Assembly: GCA_963823495.1 (NCBI GenBank)
Contig: CAWGLV010000001.1
Location: forward strand, 620,001 to 684,000
Reading direction: 5' to 3'
DNA length: 64,000 nucleotides
Source of the DNA: DATDAH01 sp963823495
GTDB taxonomy: Bacteria > Actinomycetota > Acidimicrobiia > Acidimicrobiales > DATDAH01
Made by a program: the position numbers and the translations under genes
Shown here: positions 15,952-27,359 of the stretch, in pieces
Position numbering within the stretch: position 1 is the stretch's first letter
Layout of the letters: the number at the start of each line of letters is the position of its first letter
Notes under the pieces: generated by a model
The model's database searches: none
Seen by the model: only the letters and a program-made list of their open reading frames with translations
Told to the model about the DNA's origin: nothing

Positions 15952-17169
15952 GTGGGCCTCGTCGTGCAGAAGTTCGGAGGCACGTCGGTGGCCGACGCCG
16001 AGCGCATGCGGGCGGTGGCCGATCACGTCGCCCTGACCCGCAAGCGGGGCGACCGGGTCGTGCTGGTCGTGAGCGCCATGGGCAAGGAGACCGACGACCT
16101 CCTGCGCCTGGCCGGCGAGGTCAGCGACTCCTCCCGGGCCGGGCGGGAGATGGACATGCTCATCACCGCCGGCGAGCGCAAGGCCACGGCCCTGATGTGC
16201 CTGGCCCTGCACGAGAAGGGTGTACCCGCGGAGTCCTACACGGGCAGCCAGGCCGGCTTCATCACCGACACCGCCCACACCAACGCCAAGATCCTCGAGA
16301 TCCGCCCCGATCGCCTGCGCAAGGCGCTCGAGGGTGATGTCGTCGCCGTGGTCGGCGGCGCCCAGGGGGTCTCGACCGACCACGACGTGACCTTCCTGGG
16401 TCGGGGGGGCTCGGACACCACCGCGGTGGCTCTGGCCCAGGCCCTCGGCGCCGATGCCTGCGAGCTCTACACCGACGTCTCCGGGGTCTTCACCGCCGAC
16501 CCCCGTCTGGTGCCCACCGCCCGGCGCATCGACCACGTGAGCTTCGACGAGATGCTCGAGATGTGCGCCTCCGGCTGCCCGAAGCCGGCCATGCGCTCGG
16601 TCGAGTTCGCCCGCACCCACGGGGTGCGTCTGCACGTGCGCTCGGCCTTCACCTGGGAGCCGGGCACCTGGATCACCGAGGAGGACCCCATGGAACAGGC
16701 CATCGTCTCCGGCGTCGTGGACGACGACAGTGAGGCCAAGCTGACCGTCAGCGGGGTGCCCGACCGGCCCGGCATCGCCGCCCGGCTCTTCCGCACGCTG
16801 GCCGATGCCGACATCAACGTCGACATGATCGTGCAGAACGTGTCCGAGGCCGGGGTGACCGACATCTCCTTCACCCTCCCCCGGGAGGACCTGGCCGAGG
16901 GCGGGCGCATCGCCGAGGAGATCGCCGCGGAGATCGGGGCCGCCGGGGTCGTCCCCGATCCCCACATCGCCCGGGTCAGCCTCATCGGTGCGGGCATGAA
17001 GTCGAACCCGGGGGTGGCCGCCACCATGTTCGAGGTGCTGGCCGGCGAGGGGGTCAACATCGAGATGATCTCGACCTCGGCGATCCGCATCAGTTGCGTG
17101 GTCCCCGAGGACGACCTCGAGCGGGCCGTGGTGGCCCTCCACGACGCCTTCGCGCTGGCCTCGCGCTGA
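15952..17169 (+). CDS. lysC: Aspartokinase
   Basis: A 405-aa aspartate kinase, first step of the Lys/Thr/Met/diaminopimelate pathway. The kinase domain begins 'VVQKFGGTSVADAERM' and carries 'FLGRGGSDTTAVALA' and 'YTDVSGVFTADPR'. Two ACT domains follow (about residues 265-405), with 'ISTSAIRIS' near the end, so feedback control by Lys and/or Thr is likely from the family. Start GTG 15952 fits the homologous N-terminus and a leaderless promoter. asd follows 55 nt later with its own promoter-like hexamer. Confidence 0.96.
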   Translation: MGLVVQKFGGTSVADAERMRAVADHVALTRKRGDRVVLVVSAMGKETDDLLRLAGEVSDSSRAGREMDMLITAGERKATALMCLALHEKGVPAESYTGSQAGFITDTAHTNAKILEIRPDRLRKALEGDVVAVVGGAQGVSTDHDVTFLGRGGSDTTAVALAQALGADACELYTDVSGVFTADPRLVPTARRIDHVSFDEMLEMCASGCPKPAMRSVEFARTHGVRLHVRSAFTWEPGTWITEEDPMEQAIVSGVVDDDSEAKLTVSGVPDRPGIAARLFRTLADADINVDMIVQNVSEAGVTDISFTLPREDLAEGGRIAEEIAAEIGAAGVVPDPHIARVSLIGAGMKSNPGVAATMFEVLAGEGVNIEMISTSAIRISCVVPEDDLERAVVALHDAFALASR

Positions 17170-17210
17170 TCGGCCCCGGGAATCCCGGCGCTGCCGCCGC
17201 CCGGTTCTCG

Positions 17211-17216
17211 TAGCCT
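17211..17216 (+). promoter_or_regulatory. Putative -10 element TAGCCT for leaderless asd
   Basis: TAGCCT ends 8 nt before ATG 17225. It suggests asd can be transcribed separately from lysC. Confidence 0.5.
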
Positions 17217-17224
17217 TGAGGGCC

Positions 17225-18259
17225 ATGCAGGTCGGAATCGTCGGAGCCACAGGTCAGGTCGGCCAGGTCATGGGTCAGGTCCTGGCCGAGCGGGCCTTCC
17301 CGGTCGACCGCCTCCGGCTCTTCGCCTCGGCCCGCTCGGTGGGCCGGACGATGGACTGGCAGGGGGAGGCGGTTCCGGTCGAGGATGCCGCCGGCGCGGA
17401 CTGGTCGGGCCTCGATCTGGCCCTGTTCTCCGCGGGTGCCACCGTCAGCCGCGCCCTGGCCCCGGTCGTGGCCGCCGCGGGGGTCACCGTCGTGGACAAC
17501 TCCTCGGCCTGGCGGATGGATCCCGAGGTCCCCCTCGTGGTCCCCGAGGTCAACGCCCACGCCCTCGCCGACCTCCCGAAGGGCATCGTGGCCAACCCGA
17601 ACTGCACGACCATGGTCGCCATGGCCCCGCTGGCCGCCCTCGACGCCGAGGCCGGCCTCCGTCGCCTGGTGATCAGCACCTACCAGGCCGCCGGTGGCGC
17701 CGGCCTGGCGGGCACCGCGGAACTGGAGGAACAGATCCGCAAGGGCGCCGACGGGTGCCCGGCCCTCATCACCGACGGCGCGGCCATCGACTTCCCGCCG
17801 GCCTCGGTGTTCCCGACCACGATCGCCTTCAACGTGATCCCCCGCGCCGGGGACCTGGTCGAGGACGGCTCCGGTGAGACGGTCGAGGAGGTCAAGCTGC
17901 GCGACGAGAGCCGCAAGATCCTGGGTCTGCCCGACCTCGCCGTGTTCGCCACCTGTGTGCGGGTCCCGGTGTTCACCGGGCACTCGCTGTCGATCAACGC
18001 CCAGTTCGCCCGGCCGCTGTCGGCCGAACGGGCCAGCGAGGTGCTGGCCGCCGCGCCGGGTGTGGTGTTGTCGGACATCCCGAACCCCTTGGCGGCCGCG
18101 GGCACCGATCCCACGATGGTCGGCCGGGTCCGGGTGGATACCACCGTCGAGAACGGCCTCGCGCTCTTCCTCACCGGTGACAACCTGCGCAAGGGTGCCG
18201 CGCTCAACGCGGTGCAGATCGCCGAGGCCCTGGTGGAGGCCCGCTCCTGGCGGGGCTGA
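17225..18259 (+). CDS. asd: Aspartate-semialdehyde dehydrogenase
   Basis: A 344-aa Asd, reducing aspartyl phosphate to aspartate semialdehyde with NADPH. It shows the N-terminal nucleotide motif 'VGIVGATGQVGQVM', the active-site Cys in 'GIVANPNCTTMVAMAPL', the 'STYQAAGGAG' loop, and 'RVPVFTGHSLSINAQF' with the substrate-binding Arg/His region. It works directly after the upstream aspartokinase. Start ATG 17225; an in-frame TTG at 17216 overlaps the -10 element and is rejected. A hairpin follows at 18302-18350. Confidence 0.97.
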   Translation: MQVGIVGATGQVGQVMGQVLAERAFPVDRLRLFASARSVGRTMDWQGEAVPVEDAAGADWSGLDLALFSAGATVSRALAPVVAAAGVTVVDNSSAWRMDPEVPLVVPEVNAHALADLPKGIVANPNCTTMVAMAPLAALDAEAGLRRLVISTYQAAGGAGLAGTAELEEQIRKGADGCPALITDGAAIDFPPASVFPTTIAFNVIPRAGDLVEDGSGETVEEVKLRDESRKILGLPDLAVFATCVRVPVFTGHSLSINAQFARPLSAERASEVLAAAPGVVLSDIPNPLAAAGTDPTMVGRVRVDTTVENGLALFLTGDNLRKGAALNAVQIAEALVEARSWRG

Positions 18260-18301
18260 CCACCTTGTGCGGCCCGGCCGGCGGGTGCCGCCGACCCCGA
18301 A

Positions 18302-18350
18302 GCTGAACCGGGCCTGAACCCGGCGAGCGTCCGGTCAGGTCCGGTTCAGC
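18302..18350 (+). terminator. Hairpin after asd (no T-tract)
   Basis: A perfect 10-bp inverted repeat, GCTGAACCGG (18302-18311) and CCGGTTCAGC (18341-18350), lies between asd and the next gene. It probably ends the lysC-asd transcript, although no run of T follows. Confidence 0.55.
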
Positions 18351-18391
18351 ACCGACGGCGCAGGGTGCGGGGGACGACCACAGGAGTCCCC

Positions 18392-19273
18392 ATGCACCGA
18401 ACCACCACGATCGCCGTCGCCGCCCTTGCCCTCTCCCTGGGGGCGGCGGCGTGCAGCGGGGGGTCCGGCGGGGGCGGCAACGAGGCCGCCGCCGACGGAC
18501 CCGCCCCGACCCGGGTCGAGTTCGACCCGGCGGACTTCGTCGACCCGACGACCAGCACCAATCCCCTCCACCCGACGGCGCCCGGGACCCAGTGGGTGCG
18601 GTCCGGGACCACCGAGGTGGGGTCTCGTGAGGTGCCCCACCAGGTGATCAGCACCATGACCGACGTCGTGCGGACGATCGACGGGGTCCCGGCGGTGGCC
18701 ATGCTCGACCAGTCCACCGATGCGGGCGAGACCGCCCAGGTGGGCCTCGACTGGTTCGCCCTGGACCGCGACGGGAACCTCTGGATCCTGGGTGGCTACA
18801 CCGAGGACTACGAGGGCGGCGTCTACACGAACTACGAGGACGCCTGGCTGGGAGCGGCCTCGGGGGGCGACCCCGGAATCCTCCTGCCCGGGCAGGTCGC
18901 TCTCGACACGCCCCGCTGGTTCGTGGGCGCCACCGAGGCCGACGACGACGGGTCGGTGGCCGAGCCGGTCGAGGTCGGGGTCAGCCAGTGCGTCGAGTTC
19001 GACTGCTACGACGACCTCACGGTGATCCGCGAGGGCGAGTTGGGGGCCATCGACAACGAGTTCAAGTACTACGCCCCCGGCGTCGGCGTCGTGCTCAACG
19101 ACCCCCGGGACGCCAGCCTGCACCAGGACTACTTCGAGCTCACCAACCTCATCCAGCTCAGCCCCGCCGGCCTGGCCGAGATGAGTCAGGCCGTCCTGGA
19201 CCTCGAGGCGCACGCCCGCGAGGTCACCCCGGACGTCTACGGTGCGGCGCCCCCGGCGGCCCGGCAGTCGTGA
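18392..19273 (+). CDS. Lipoprotein of unknown function, partner of ABC exporter
   Basis: A 293-aa lipoprotein: 'TTIAVAALALSLGAAAC' signal with lipobox Cys, Gly-rich linker, then a mostly beta domain with 'NPLHPTAPGTQWVRSGTTEV', 'DWFALDRDGNLWILGGYTEDY' and 'GVGVVLNDPR'. I do not recognise a named enzyme. The stop overlaps the first ATPase start as GTGA (19270-19273), which ties it to the downstream LolD/MacB-like transporter. It could be its periplasmic/extracellular partner (inference). Start ATG 18392 has AGGAG upstream. Confidence 0.75.
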   Translation: MHRTTTIAVAALALSLGAAACSGGSGGGGNEAAADGPAPTRVEFDPADFVDPTTSTNPLHPTAPGTQWVRSGTTEVGSREVPHQVISTMTDVVRTIDGVPAVAMLDQSTDAGETAQVGLDWFALDRDGNLWILGGYTEDYEGGVYTNYEDAWLGAASGGDPGILLPGQVALDTPRWFVGATEADDDGSVAEPVEVGVSQCVEFDCYDDLTVIREGELGAIDNEFKYYAPGVGVVLNDPRDASLHQDYFELTNLIQLSPAGLAEMSQAVLDLEAHAREVTPDVYGAAPPAARQS

Positions 19274-19935
19274 CCGAACCACCGATCGTCACCCTGAAGG
19301 GCGTGGACAAGGCCTACACCTCCGAGGGCGGTTCGGCGGCGGTGCTCCGCGACGTCGACCTGCGCATCCCGGTGGGGGAGAAGGTCAGCCTCGTCGGCCC
19401 CTCGGGCAGTGGCAAGTCGACCCTCCTGGCCCTGATCTCGGGGTTGCTGCGTCCCGACGCCGGCTCCGTGGCCATCGGCGGGGTCGATCTGGCCGACCTC
19501 GACGACCGTCAACGAGCCCTGCTCCGGGCTCGACGCATCGGCATCGCCCTGCAGTCCGACAACCTCATCCCCTTCCTGTCCGCGGCGGAGAACGTGGAGG
19601 TGGCCCTCGGGTTCGGGGGCCGACGGCACGATGCCGGTCGCACCGACGCCCTGCTCGAGCGCATGGGCGTGGCCCACCGAGGGGACCACCTGCCCCGCCA
19701 CCTCTCCGGCGGCGAGGCCCAGCGGGTGGCCCTGGCGGTGGCCGTGGCCAACGACCCGGACCTGCTGCTGGCCGACGAGATGGTCGCCGCCCTCGACGCC
19801 GACACGGCGGCCCGGGTGGTGGACGACGTGTTCGCGGGTGACATGGCGGTGCTGTTCGTGACCCACGACCTCGTCCTGGCCGATCGCGCCGACCGCCGTC
19901 TGCGCGTCGACCATCAGCGACTGGTGTCAGGGTGA
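19270..19935 (+). CDS. ABC transporter ATPase (LolD/MacB type), first
   Basis: A 221-aa ATP-binding subunit. Walker A is GPSGSGKST, the Q-loop 'LQSDNLIPFLS', the signature 'LSGGEAQRVALAVAVAND' and Walker B 'DLLLADEMVAALD' with the catalytic Glu; the H-loop is 'FVTHD'. It follows the lipoprotein by a 4-nt overlap and overlaps the second ATPase by 4 nt. Two different ATPases beside one permease suggests a heterodimeric motor. Confidence 0.93.
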   Translation: MTEPPIVTLKGVDKAYTSEGGSAAVLRDVDLRIPVGEKVSLVGPSGSGKSTLLALISGLLRPDAGSVAIGGVDLADLDDRQRALLRARRIGIALQSDNLIPFLSAAENVEVALGFGGRRHDAGRTDALLERMGVAHRGDHLPRHLSGGEAQRVALAVAVANDPDLLLADEMVAALDADTAARVVDDVFAGDMAVLFVTHDLVLADRADRRLRVDHQRLVSG

Positions 19936-20622
19936 GCGCCGGGGCGGAGATCCGGGTGGCGGACCTGGTGGTCGAGCACGCCACGACCTCGGGTCCCCTT
20001 CGGGTCCTGGACTGCCCCGCGTTGGTGGTGCCCGCCGGAGCGAGCCTGGCCGTCACCGGCCCGAGCGGCTGTGGCAAGTCGACGCTGCTCGGCGTGGTGG
20101 CCGGGCTGGCCTCGCCGACGGCCGGGGCGGTGCGCATCTCAGGAATCGACGTGACGACCCTGGCCGGCGCGGATCGGGTCGCCTTCCGGCAGCGCACCGT
20201 CGGGATGGTCTTCCAGGCCGACAACCTGCTGCCGTTTCTCACCGTCGTGGAGAACGTGCGTCTGCCCCTCGCCCTCGGTGGGGACCACGACGATGCCGAG
20301 GCCCGGGTCGACGCCCTCCTCGAGCGGCTCGGCCTCGCGCCGCTGGCCGCCCGCCTGCCCGACGAGCTGTCGGGGGGCCAGCGCCAGCGGGTGGCCGTGG
20401 CCCGGGCCGTGGCGCACGGCCCATCGGTGATCCTGGCCGACGAGCCGACCGGCGCCCTCGACGAGGACAGCGCGACCATCGTGATCGACCTCCTCCTCGA
20501 GGTCCACCGCGCGTTGGGTGCCACGCTGGTCGTGGTCACCCATGACCCGGCGATCGCCGGCCGGATGCAGCAGCAGCTCGTCCTCCGCGACGGCGCGGTC
20601 GTCACCGGAGGGCTGGTCGATC

Positions 20623-20633
<11 letters not shown>
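19932..20633 (+). CDS. ABC transporter ATPase (LolD/MacB type), second
   Basis: A 233-aa ATPase with GPSGCGKST (Walker A), 'FQADNLLPFLTV' (Q-loop), 'LSGGQRQRVAVARAVAHG' (signature), 'VILADEPTGALD' (Walker B) and 'VVTHD'. It is closer to the LolD/MacB consensus than its upstream partner. Start GTG 19932 overlaps the previous stop. Its last 11 nt overlap the permease start at 20623. Confidence 0.95.
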
Positions 20634-23730
<3,097 letters not shown>

Positions 23731-23973
23731 GTGACCGCGGAGGCGGCGTGCGGGTGCGGGCGCCCCTCGGTGGGGAATCGACCGGGGCCGCCGATGCAAC
23801 CGACGGCCGGTCCGGGGTCGGCCCGGTCCTGGCCGGCCGACTGCGGGTCCCCGTCGGCGTCCACGTCGTGGTGGGGCAGGCGGGCCCTGCCGCCCACGAC
23901 CACCCTCACGGGGTGAGGGGTAGGGCGGGGCCACGGGGCAGGATCTCGGGTGACGGCCGTGGGCGGAGCCGGG

Positions 23974-23979
23974 TACCCT
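23974..23979 (+). promoter_or_regulatory. Putative -10 element TACCCT for tRNA-Pro
   Basis: TACCCT ends 10 nt before the first tRNA base. No clear -35 is seen. The 243 nt between the permease stop and here hold no supported gene. Confidence 0.4.
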
Positions 23980-23989
23980 CGTCGGTCCA

Positions 23990-24063
23990 CGGGAAGTGGC
24001 GCAGCTTGGCAGCGCGCGTCGTTCGGGACGACGAGGTCGCGGGTTCAAATCCCGCCTTCCCGA
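23990..24063 (+). tRNA. tRNA-Pro (anticodon CGG)
   Basis: A 74-nt cloverleaf: acceptor CGGGAAG pairs with CTTCCCG, the D arm is GCGC/GCGC, the anticodon stem CGTCG/CGACG (24017-24021, 24029-24033) encloses TTCGGGA with CGG at 24024-24026, and the T arm is GCGGG-TTCAAAT-CCCGC. The discriminator is A. CCA is not encoded. It reads CCG codons, common in this GC-rich window. Confidence 0.97.
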
Positions 24064-24100
24064 CTCGTCAGCTCTGACTGGCCTCGTGGCGCTCGGCCAG

Positions 24101-24237
24101 TCCGGCGTCGCCGTGGTGGAGCGTCGTCGGCTGCTGTTCCGCTCGGCGGTGCAGCCTCTCGACGGTTGTGGGCGTTCGGGTCGGTTCGGGCTGGTCCGGC
24201 GTCGCCGTGGTGGAGCGTCGTCGGCTGCAGTTCCGCT
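24101..24237. repeat. 43-bp direct repeat pair downstream of tRNA-Pro
   Basis: Positions 24101-24143 and 24195-24237 are identical except for one base (CTGCTGTT against CTGCAGTT), 94 bp apart. They do not copy the tRNA 3' end. The whole 24064-24272 stretch has no supported gene. Confidence 0.8.
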
Positions 24238-24272
24238 GACCCCGCGTCCCTCGAAGGGCTCCCGGCGGGGAG

Positions 24273-24701
24273 TCAGCCCTCGACGGCTTCGGCCTCGGGG
24301 GGCTCGGCCACGGCGGTGCCTTCGTGGTACTCGTCGCCGGCCAGCAGCGCGGCGGCGGCCCGGCGCAGGCGGAAGGCGTCGAGGGGCTTGACCAGCCAGC
24401 CGTCGGCGTCGGCGCGGCGGGCCAGGAACACGTCGGCCGAGCGGTCCAACAGCATCAGGACGGGGCGGGGTCCGAGACGACCGGCGCCCTCTTCGGAGCG
24501 CAGGGACAGGCAGGTGGCCATCCCGCCCATGTTGCCGATCTGCAGGTCGAGCACGACCAGGTCGGGCTCCAGTTGCTTCACCGCGGGGACGACCTCCCGG
24601 CCCGAGCGCACCCGGTGCACGGTCGTGGACTCGTCGCCGACGGCGGCATCCACCTCGTCGTGGAGGTGGTCGGCATCGGTGGCCAGGAGCACGACGGGCA
24701 C
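24273..24701 (-). CDS. Stand-alone response-regulator receiver protein
   Basis: A 142-aa single CheY-like receiver. The phosphorylatable Asp lies in 'DLVVLDLQIGNMGG' (~D51), and the conserved Lys in 'DGWLVKPLDAFRLRR'. The N-terminal acidic pocket is weak ('LLATDADHLHDE'), so metal binding is less certain. There is no output domain and the tail is acidic. Start GTG 24701. It is divergent from the STAS gene at 24809, which may share control. Confidence 0.8.
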   Translation of the reverse strand: MPVVLLATDADHLHDEVDAAVGDESTTVHRVRSGREVVPAVKQLEPDLVVLDLQIGNMGGMATCLSLRSEEGAGRLGPRPVLMLLDRSADVFLARRADADGWLVKPLDAFRLRRAAAALLAGDEYHEGTAVAEPPEAEAVEG

Positions 24702-24768
24702 GGCCGCGGAGCGTACCGGCGGCGCGGGTGCGGGGTGAAGCCGAGGTTGGCGAGCGGGTGGTCGTGGC

Positions 24769-24774
24769 TACCAT
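24769..24774 (+). promoter_or_regulatory. Putative -10 element TACCAT for STAS gene
   Basis: TACCAT lies 34 nt before TTG 24809. Unlike the leaderless cases, GGAGG (24800-24804) follows, so this gene probably has a short leader. Confidence 0.35.
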
Positions 24775-24808
24775 CGGCCGTTGCCCACGGCCCACTATCG
24801 GAGGACCG

Positions 24809-25168
24809 TTGCTCTCCATCACCGTCGAAGCGGGCGACGATCACACGCTCTGCCGCCCGGAAGGCGAGCTCGACGCGTACACCGTCGGGACCTTCCGCGA
24901 GGCCCTCGCCGAGCTGACCGACGCCCGTCACCTGCTCATCGACCTCTCTGAGGTCCCGTTCATGGACTCCGCGGGCCTCGGCGCCCTCATCGGCGGCATC
25001 CGGCGCACACGCGAGGCCGGTGGCGACGTCGCCGTGGCCTGCGGGCGACCGACCCTCACCCGGCTGCTCCACACCACCGGCTTCGACCGGATCGTGGCCG
25101 TGACCGAGACGGTGGAGGAAGCCGCCACCGCCCTGGCCGAGGCCACCGGCCCCACCGACCCGGCCTGA
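24809..25168 (+). CDS. STAS-domain anti-sigma factor antagonist-like protein
   Basis: A 119-aa STAS domain. 'GELDAYTVGTFREALAEL', 'HLLIDLSEVPFMDSAGLGALIGG' and 'VACGRPTLTRLLHTTGFDRIV' follow the SpoIIAA/RsbV pattern, with the phosphorylatable Ser in 'FMDSAGLG'. In the family, such proteins release a sigma factor from its anti-sigma kinase. No kinase lies nearby. Start TTG 24809 is set by GGAGG at 24800-24804; the longer upstream frame is not needed. Confidence 0.88.
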   Translation: MLSITVEAGDDHTLCRPEGELDAYTVGTFREALAELTDARHLLIDLSEVPFMDSAGLGALIGGIRRTREAGGDVAVACGRPTLTRLLHTTGFDRIVAVTETVEEAATALAEATGPTDPA

Positions 25169-25211
25169 ACCGGGCCCGACGGGCGGTTCCGCTCGCGGCC
25201 GGCCCGACCAC

Positions 25212-25255
25212 ATTGCGCCCGTTTCGGTTGCCCTGCGACCTGAACGAACGCAATT
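25212..25255 (+). repeat. Family A dispersed palindrome, copy 4
   Basis: ATTGCG (25212-25217) pairs with CGCAAT (25249-25254), with inner hairpin GGTTG-CCCTG-CGACC. It is the most diverged copy but keeps the same orientation and a TTCGGTCGGAGGAGCGC-like flank. It lies between two converging genes. Confidence 0.75.
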
Positions 25256-25290
25256 CGGTCGGAGGAGCGCCCGACCGGTGGGAAACGCGG

Positions 25291-26370
25291 TCAGTCCGTG
25301 ACGACGTGACGCGCGAGTTCCTTCAGGCCGGCGAGGTCGTGGACGTCACTGCGCAGGAACGGGACCCGGACCACGGTGGCGTCACCCACCTTGCCCACGA
25401 GGTCGTCGAGATGCTGCTCCTCGCGGCTGGCGATGAGCTGGAAGTCGGCCAGGTTGGCGTAGTGGTCGCCGATGGCGGTTCCCGCCAGGCTCTCGGCCCG
25501 TTCCCTGGCGGCCTCGGCCAGGCTCGGGGCGAAGCGGGGGTGCATCCGGTTGACGATGAGGGCGCTGATCTGGATGTCCGCGTGGTTCAGGGCGTCGGCG
25601 AAGAACACGGCTTCCTCCAGGGTGTCGCGTCGCGGTGAGGCCACGAGGACGAAGCGGGTGGCGGTGTCTCCCAGCAGTTCGTCGACGTGGTGGGCGCGGT
25701 TGCGGAAGCCCTCCTCCATCCCCTGGAAGGCCTGGAAGAAGGCGATGGCGTCCTCGATGACCTCCGCGCCGACGACCTTCGCCACGGTGCGCAGGAAGGC
25801 CTGGGTGGCCACGCCGGCCACCTTGAGGATCCCCCGGGTCGGGGCCATGACCACCTTGTAGAGGGGGTGGTCGAGGAAGCGGGTCAGGGTGCCGGGCGCG
25901 TCGAGGAACTCCAGGGCGTTGCGGGTGGGCGGGGTGTCGACCACCACGAGGTCGAAGTCGGACTCGACGTGCAGCTCGTAGAGCTTCTCCATCGCCATGA
26001 ACTCCTGGGTGGCCGACAGGGCCGAGGAGATGTTGGTGTAGAAGCGGTTCTCGAGGATGCGCTGGGCCTGGTCCTCGTCGGCGGCGTACTTGGTCACCAG
26101 GGCGTCGAAGGTGGTCTTCGTGTCCAGCATGAGGGCGTAGAGCTCGCCCGGCCAGTCACCCTCGATGCGGCCCGGCTCGTTGGTCAGGCCCTCGAGGCCG
26201 AGGGCGTCGGCCAGGCGCTTGGCCGGATCGATGGTGACCACCGCGGTCCTGCGGCCCTGCCGGGCGCCCTCCATGGCCAGGACGGCGGCCACGGTGGTCT
26301 TGCCCACCCCGCCCGATCCGGTGCAGATGACGACCTCGGCGGTCCCGACCAGCTCCCGCGGCGTGGTCAC
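25291..26370 (-). CDS. ArsA/Get3-like ATPase, second of pair
   Basis: A 359-aa P-loop ATPase of the ArsA/GET3 group. The deviant Walker A is 'TGSGGVGKTTVAAVLA', switch I 'TIDPAKRLADALG', and switch II 'DLVVVDTPPTRNALEFLDAPG'. The C-terminal half is helical. Actinobacteria usually carry such a pair next to a WhiB gene. The role is unsettled (anion transport or protein targeting have been proposed for relatives). Start GTG 26370 overlaps the stop of the first ATPase as GTGA (26367-26370). Confidence 0.9.
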   Translation of the reverse strand: MTTPRELVGTAEVVICTGSGGVGKTTVAAVLAMEGARQGRRTAVVTIDPAKRLADALGLEGLTNEPGRIEGDWPGELYALMLDTKTTFDALVTKYAADEDQAQRILENRFYTNISSALSATQEFMAMEKLYELHVESDFDLVVVDTPPTRNALEFLDAPGTLTRFLDHPLYKVVMAPTRGILKVAGVATQAFLRTVAKVVGAEVIEDAIAFFQAFQGMEEGFRNRAHHVDELLGDTATRFVLVASPRRDTLEEAVFFADALNHADIQISALIVNRMHPRFAPSLAEAARERAESLAGTAIGDHYANLADFQLIASREEQHLDDLVGKVGDATVVRVPFLRSDVHDLAGLKELARHVVTD

Positions 26371-27336
26371 GTCGCCTCGGTCACGGTCTCGAGCTGCTCG
26401 AGCAGGCGGCTGGCGAGCAGGTCCAGCTCGGCGGGGCCCAACTCCGCCCCGAACAGGAAGGGGAGTCGGAGCTGGGGCAGGGGGAGCTGCTCGGCCAGGC
26501 GGGTCATCTGCTCGGTCTGGAGCCGGACCCGGTGCCGGCGGAAGTCCGCGGCTGCGGCCAGGACCTCGGCCTCACCCTGCCCGCAGGCCCACGCCGGCCT
26601 CGGCGGCGGCGGCCTCCGGGTCGACGTCGAGGCCGGGGCGGTCCGGGTACACGCCGTTGACGACCACCGGCCCGAGGGCCACGCCGACCTGGTCCTCGAG
26701 GGTGTAGGCCGTCTCCACCAACTCGTTGACGGGGGTCTCCTCGGGCAGGGTGACGAGCACGACCTGGCACCGCTCGGCGTCGCCGAGCAGCTCCATGACC
26801 TCGGCGGCCTGGCTGTGGATGGGTCCCACGCGGGCGGCGTCCATCAGGCCGCGGGCTGCTCGCAGGAAGGTGATGGCGTGGCCGGCGGCCGGGGCATCCA
26901 GGAGGATCAGGTCCCCGTCGGTGTCCCGCTCCAGTTGCTTGACCTTGCCCAGCACCAGGATGTCCTTGATGCCCGGGGCGGCGGTGGCCAGGGTGTCGAT
27001 GGCCCCCGAGGCGACCAGTCGCTTGGCGACCCGGCTCAGGCCGTGGTCCTGGAGGTACTCGAGCATCGCCTCGTCGGGGGTGAGCGTGCGGGCCCGGACG
27101 TCGGCGGTGCCCGCGGGATCGTCGGCCTCGGCAAGGATGATCTCGTCGTAGCCGAGGTCGTCGGCCCCGAACATGTTGGCCAGCCCGGACTTGCCCTCGA
27201 CGTCCACGATCAGGGCCCGTCGCCCGAGCCGGGCCGCGGCACGGGCAAGGGCTGCCGTTACCGTCGTCTTGCCCACGCCGCCCTTGCCCGCAACGATGAC
27301 GACGCGGGCAGCGGCGAAGAACGTCGCTGGATCCAA
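26367..27336 (-). CDS. ArsA/Get3-like ATPase, first of pair; frameshifted near its 3' end
   Basis: Begins at TTG 27336 with GGAGG 7 nt upstream: 'VVIVAGKGGVGKTTVTAALA' (Walker A) and 'DLILLDAPAAGHAITFLRAA'. In the starting frame it stops at 26572, after ~254 aa. The next frame then codes, without a break, for the expected end ('LAEQLPLPQLRLPFLFGAELGP' in part) and stops at 26367, overlapping the partner gene as GTGA. One extra base near 26575-26583, in or next to G runs, explains this; correcting it gives 322 aa. It is either an assembly error or a real lesion. Because the downstream frame is well kept, I favour an error or a recent event. Confidence 0.85.
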
Positions 27337-27359
27337 CCCCAGTCCTCCCGGAGGCTCGC

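Noticed and set aside
24101..24237. Direct repeats as attL/attR of an integrated element at tRNA-Pro
   Set aside because: They do not include the tRNA 3' end, lie only 94 bp apart, and no integrase or cargo gene is present.
26572..26574. In-frame TGA in the ArsA-like gene as a selenocysteine codon, given selA-selB nearby
   Set aside because: The conserved sequence continues in a different frame, so the event is an indel, not readthrough. No Cys or Sec is expected at this place in the family.
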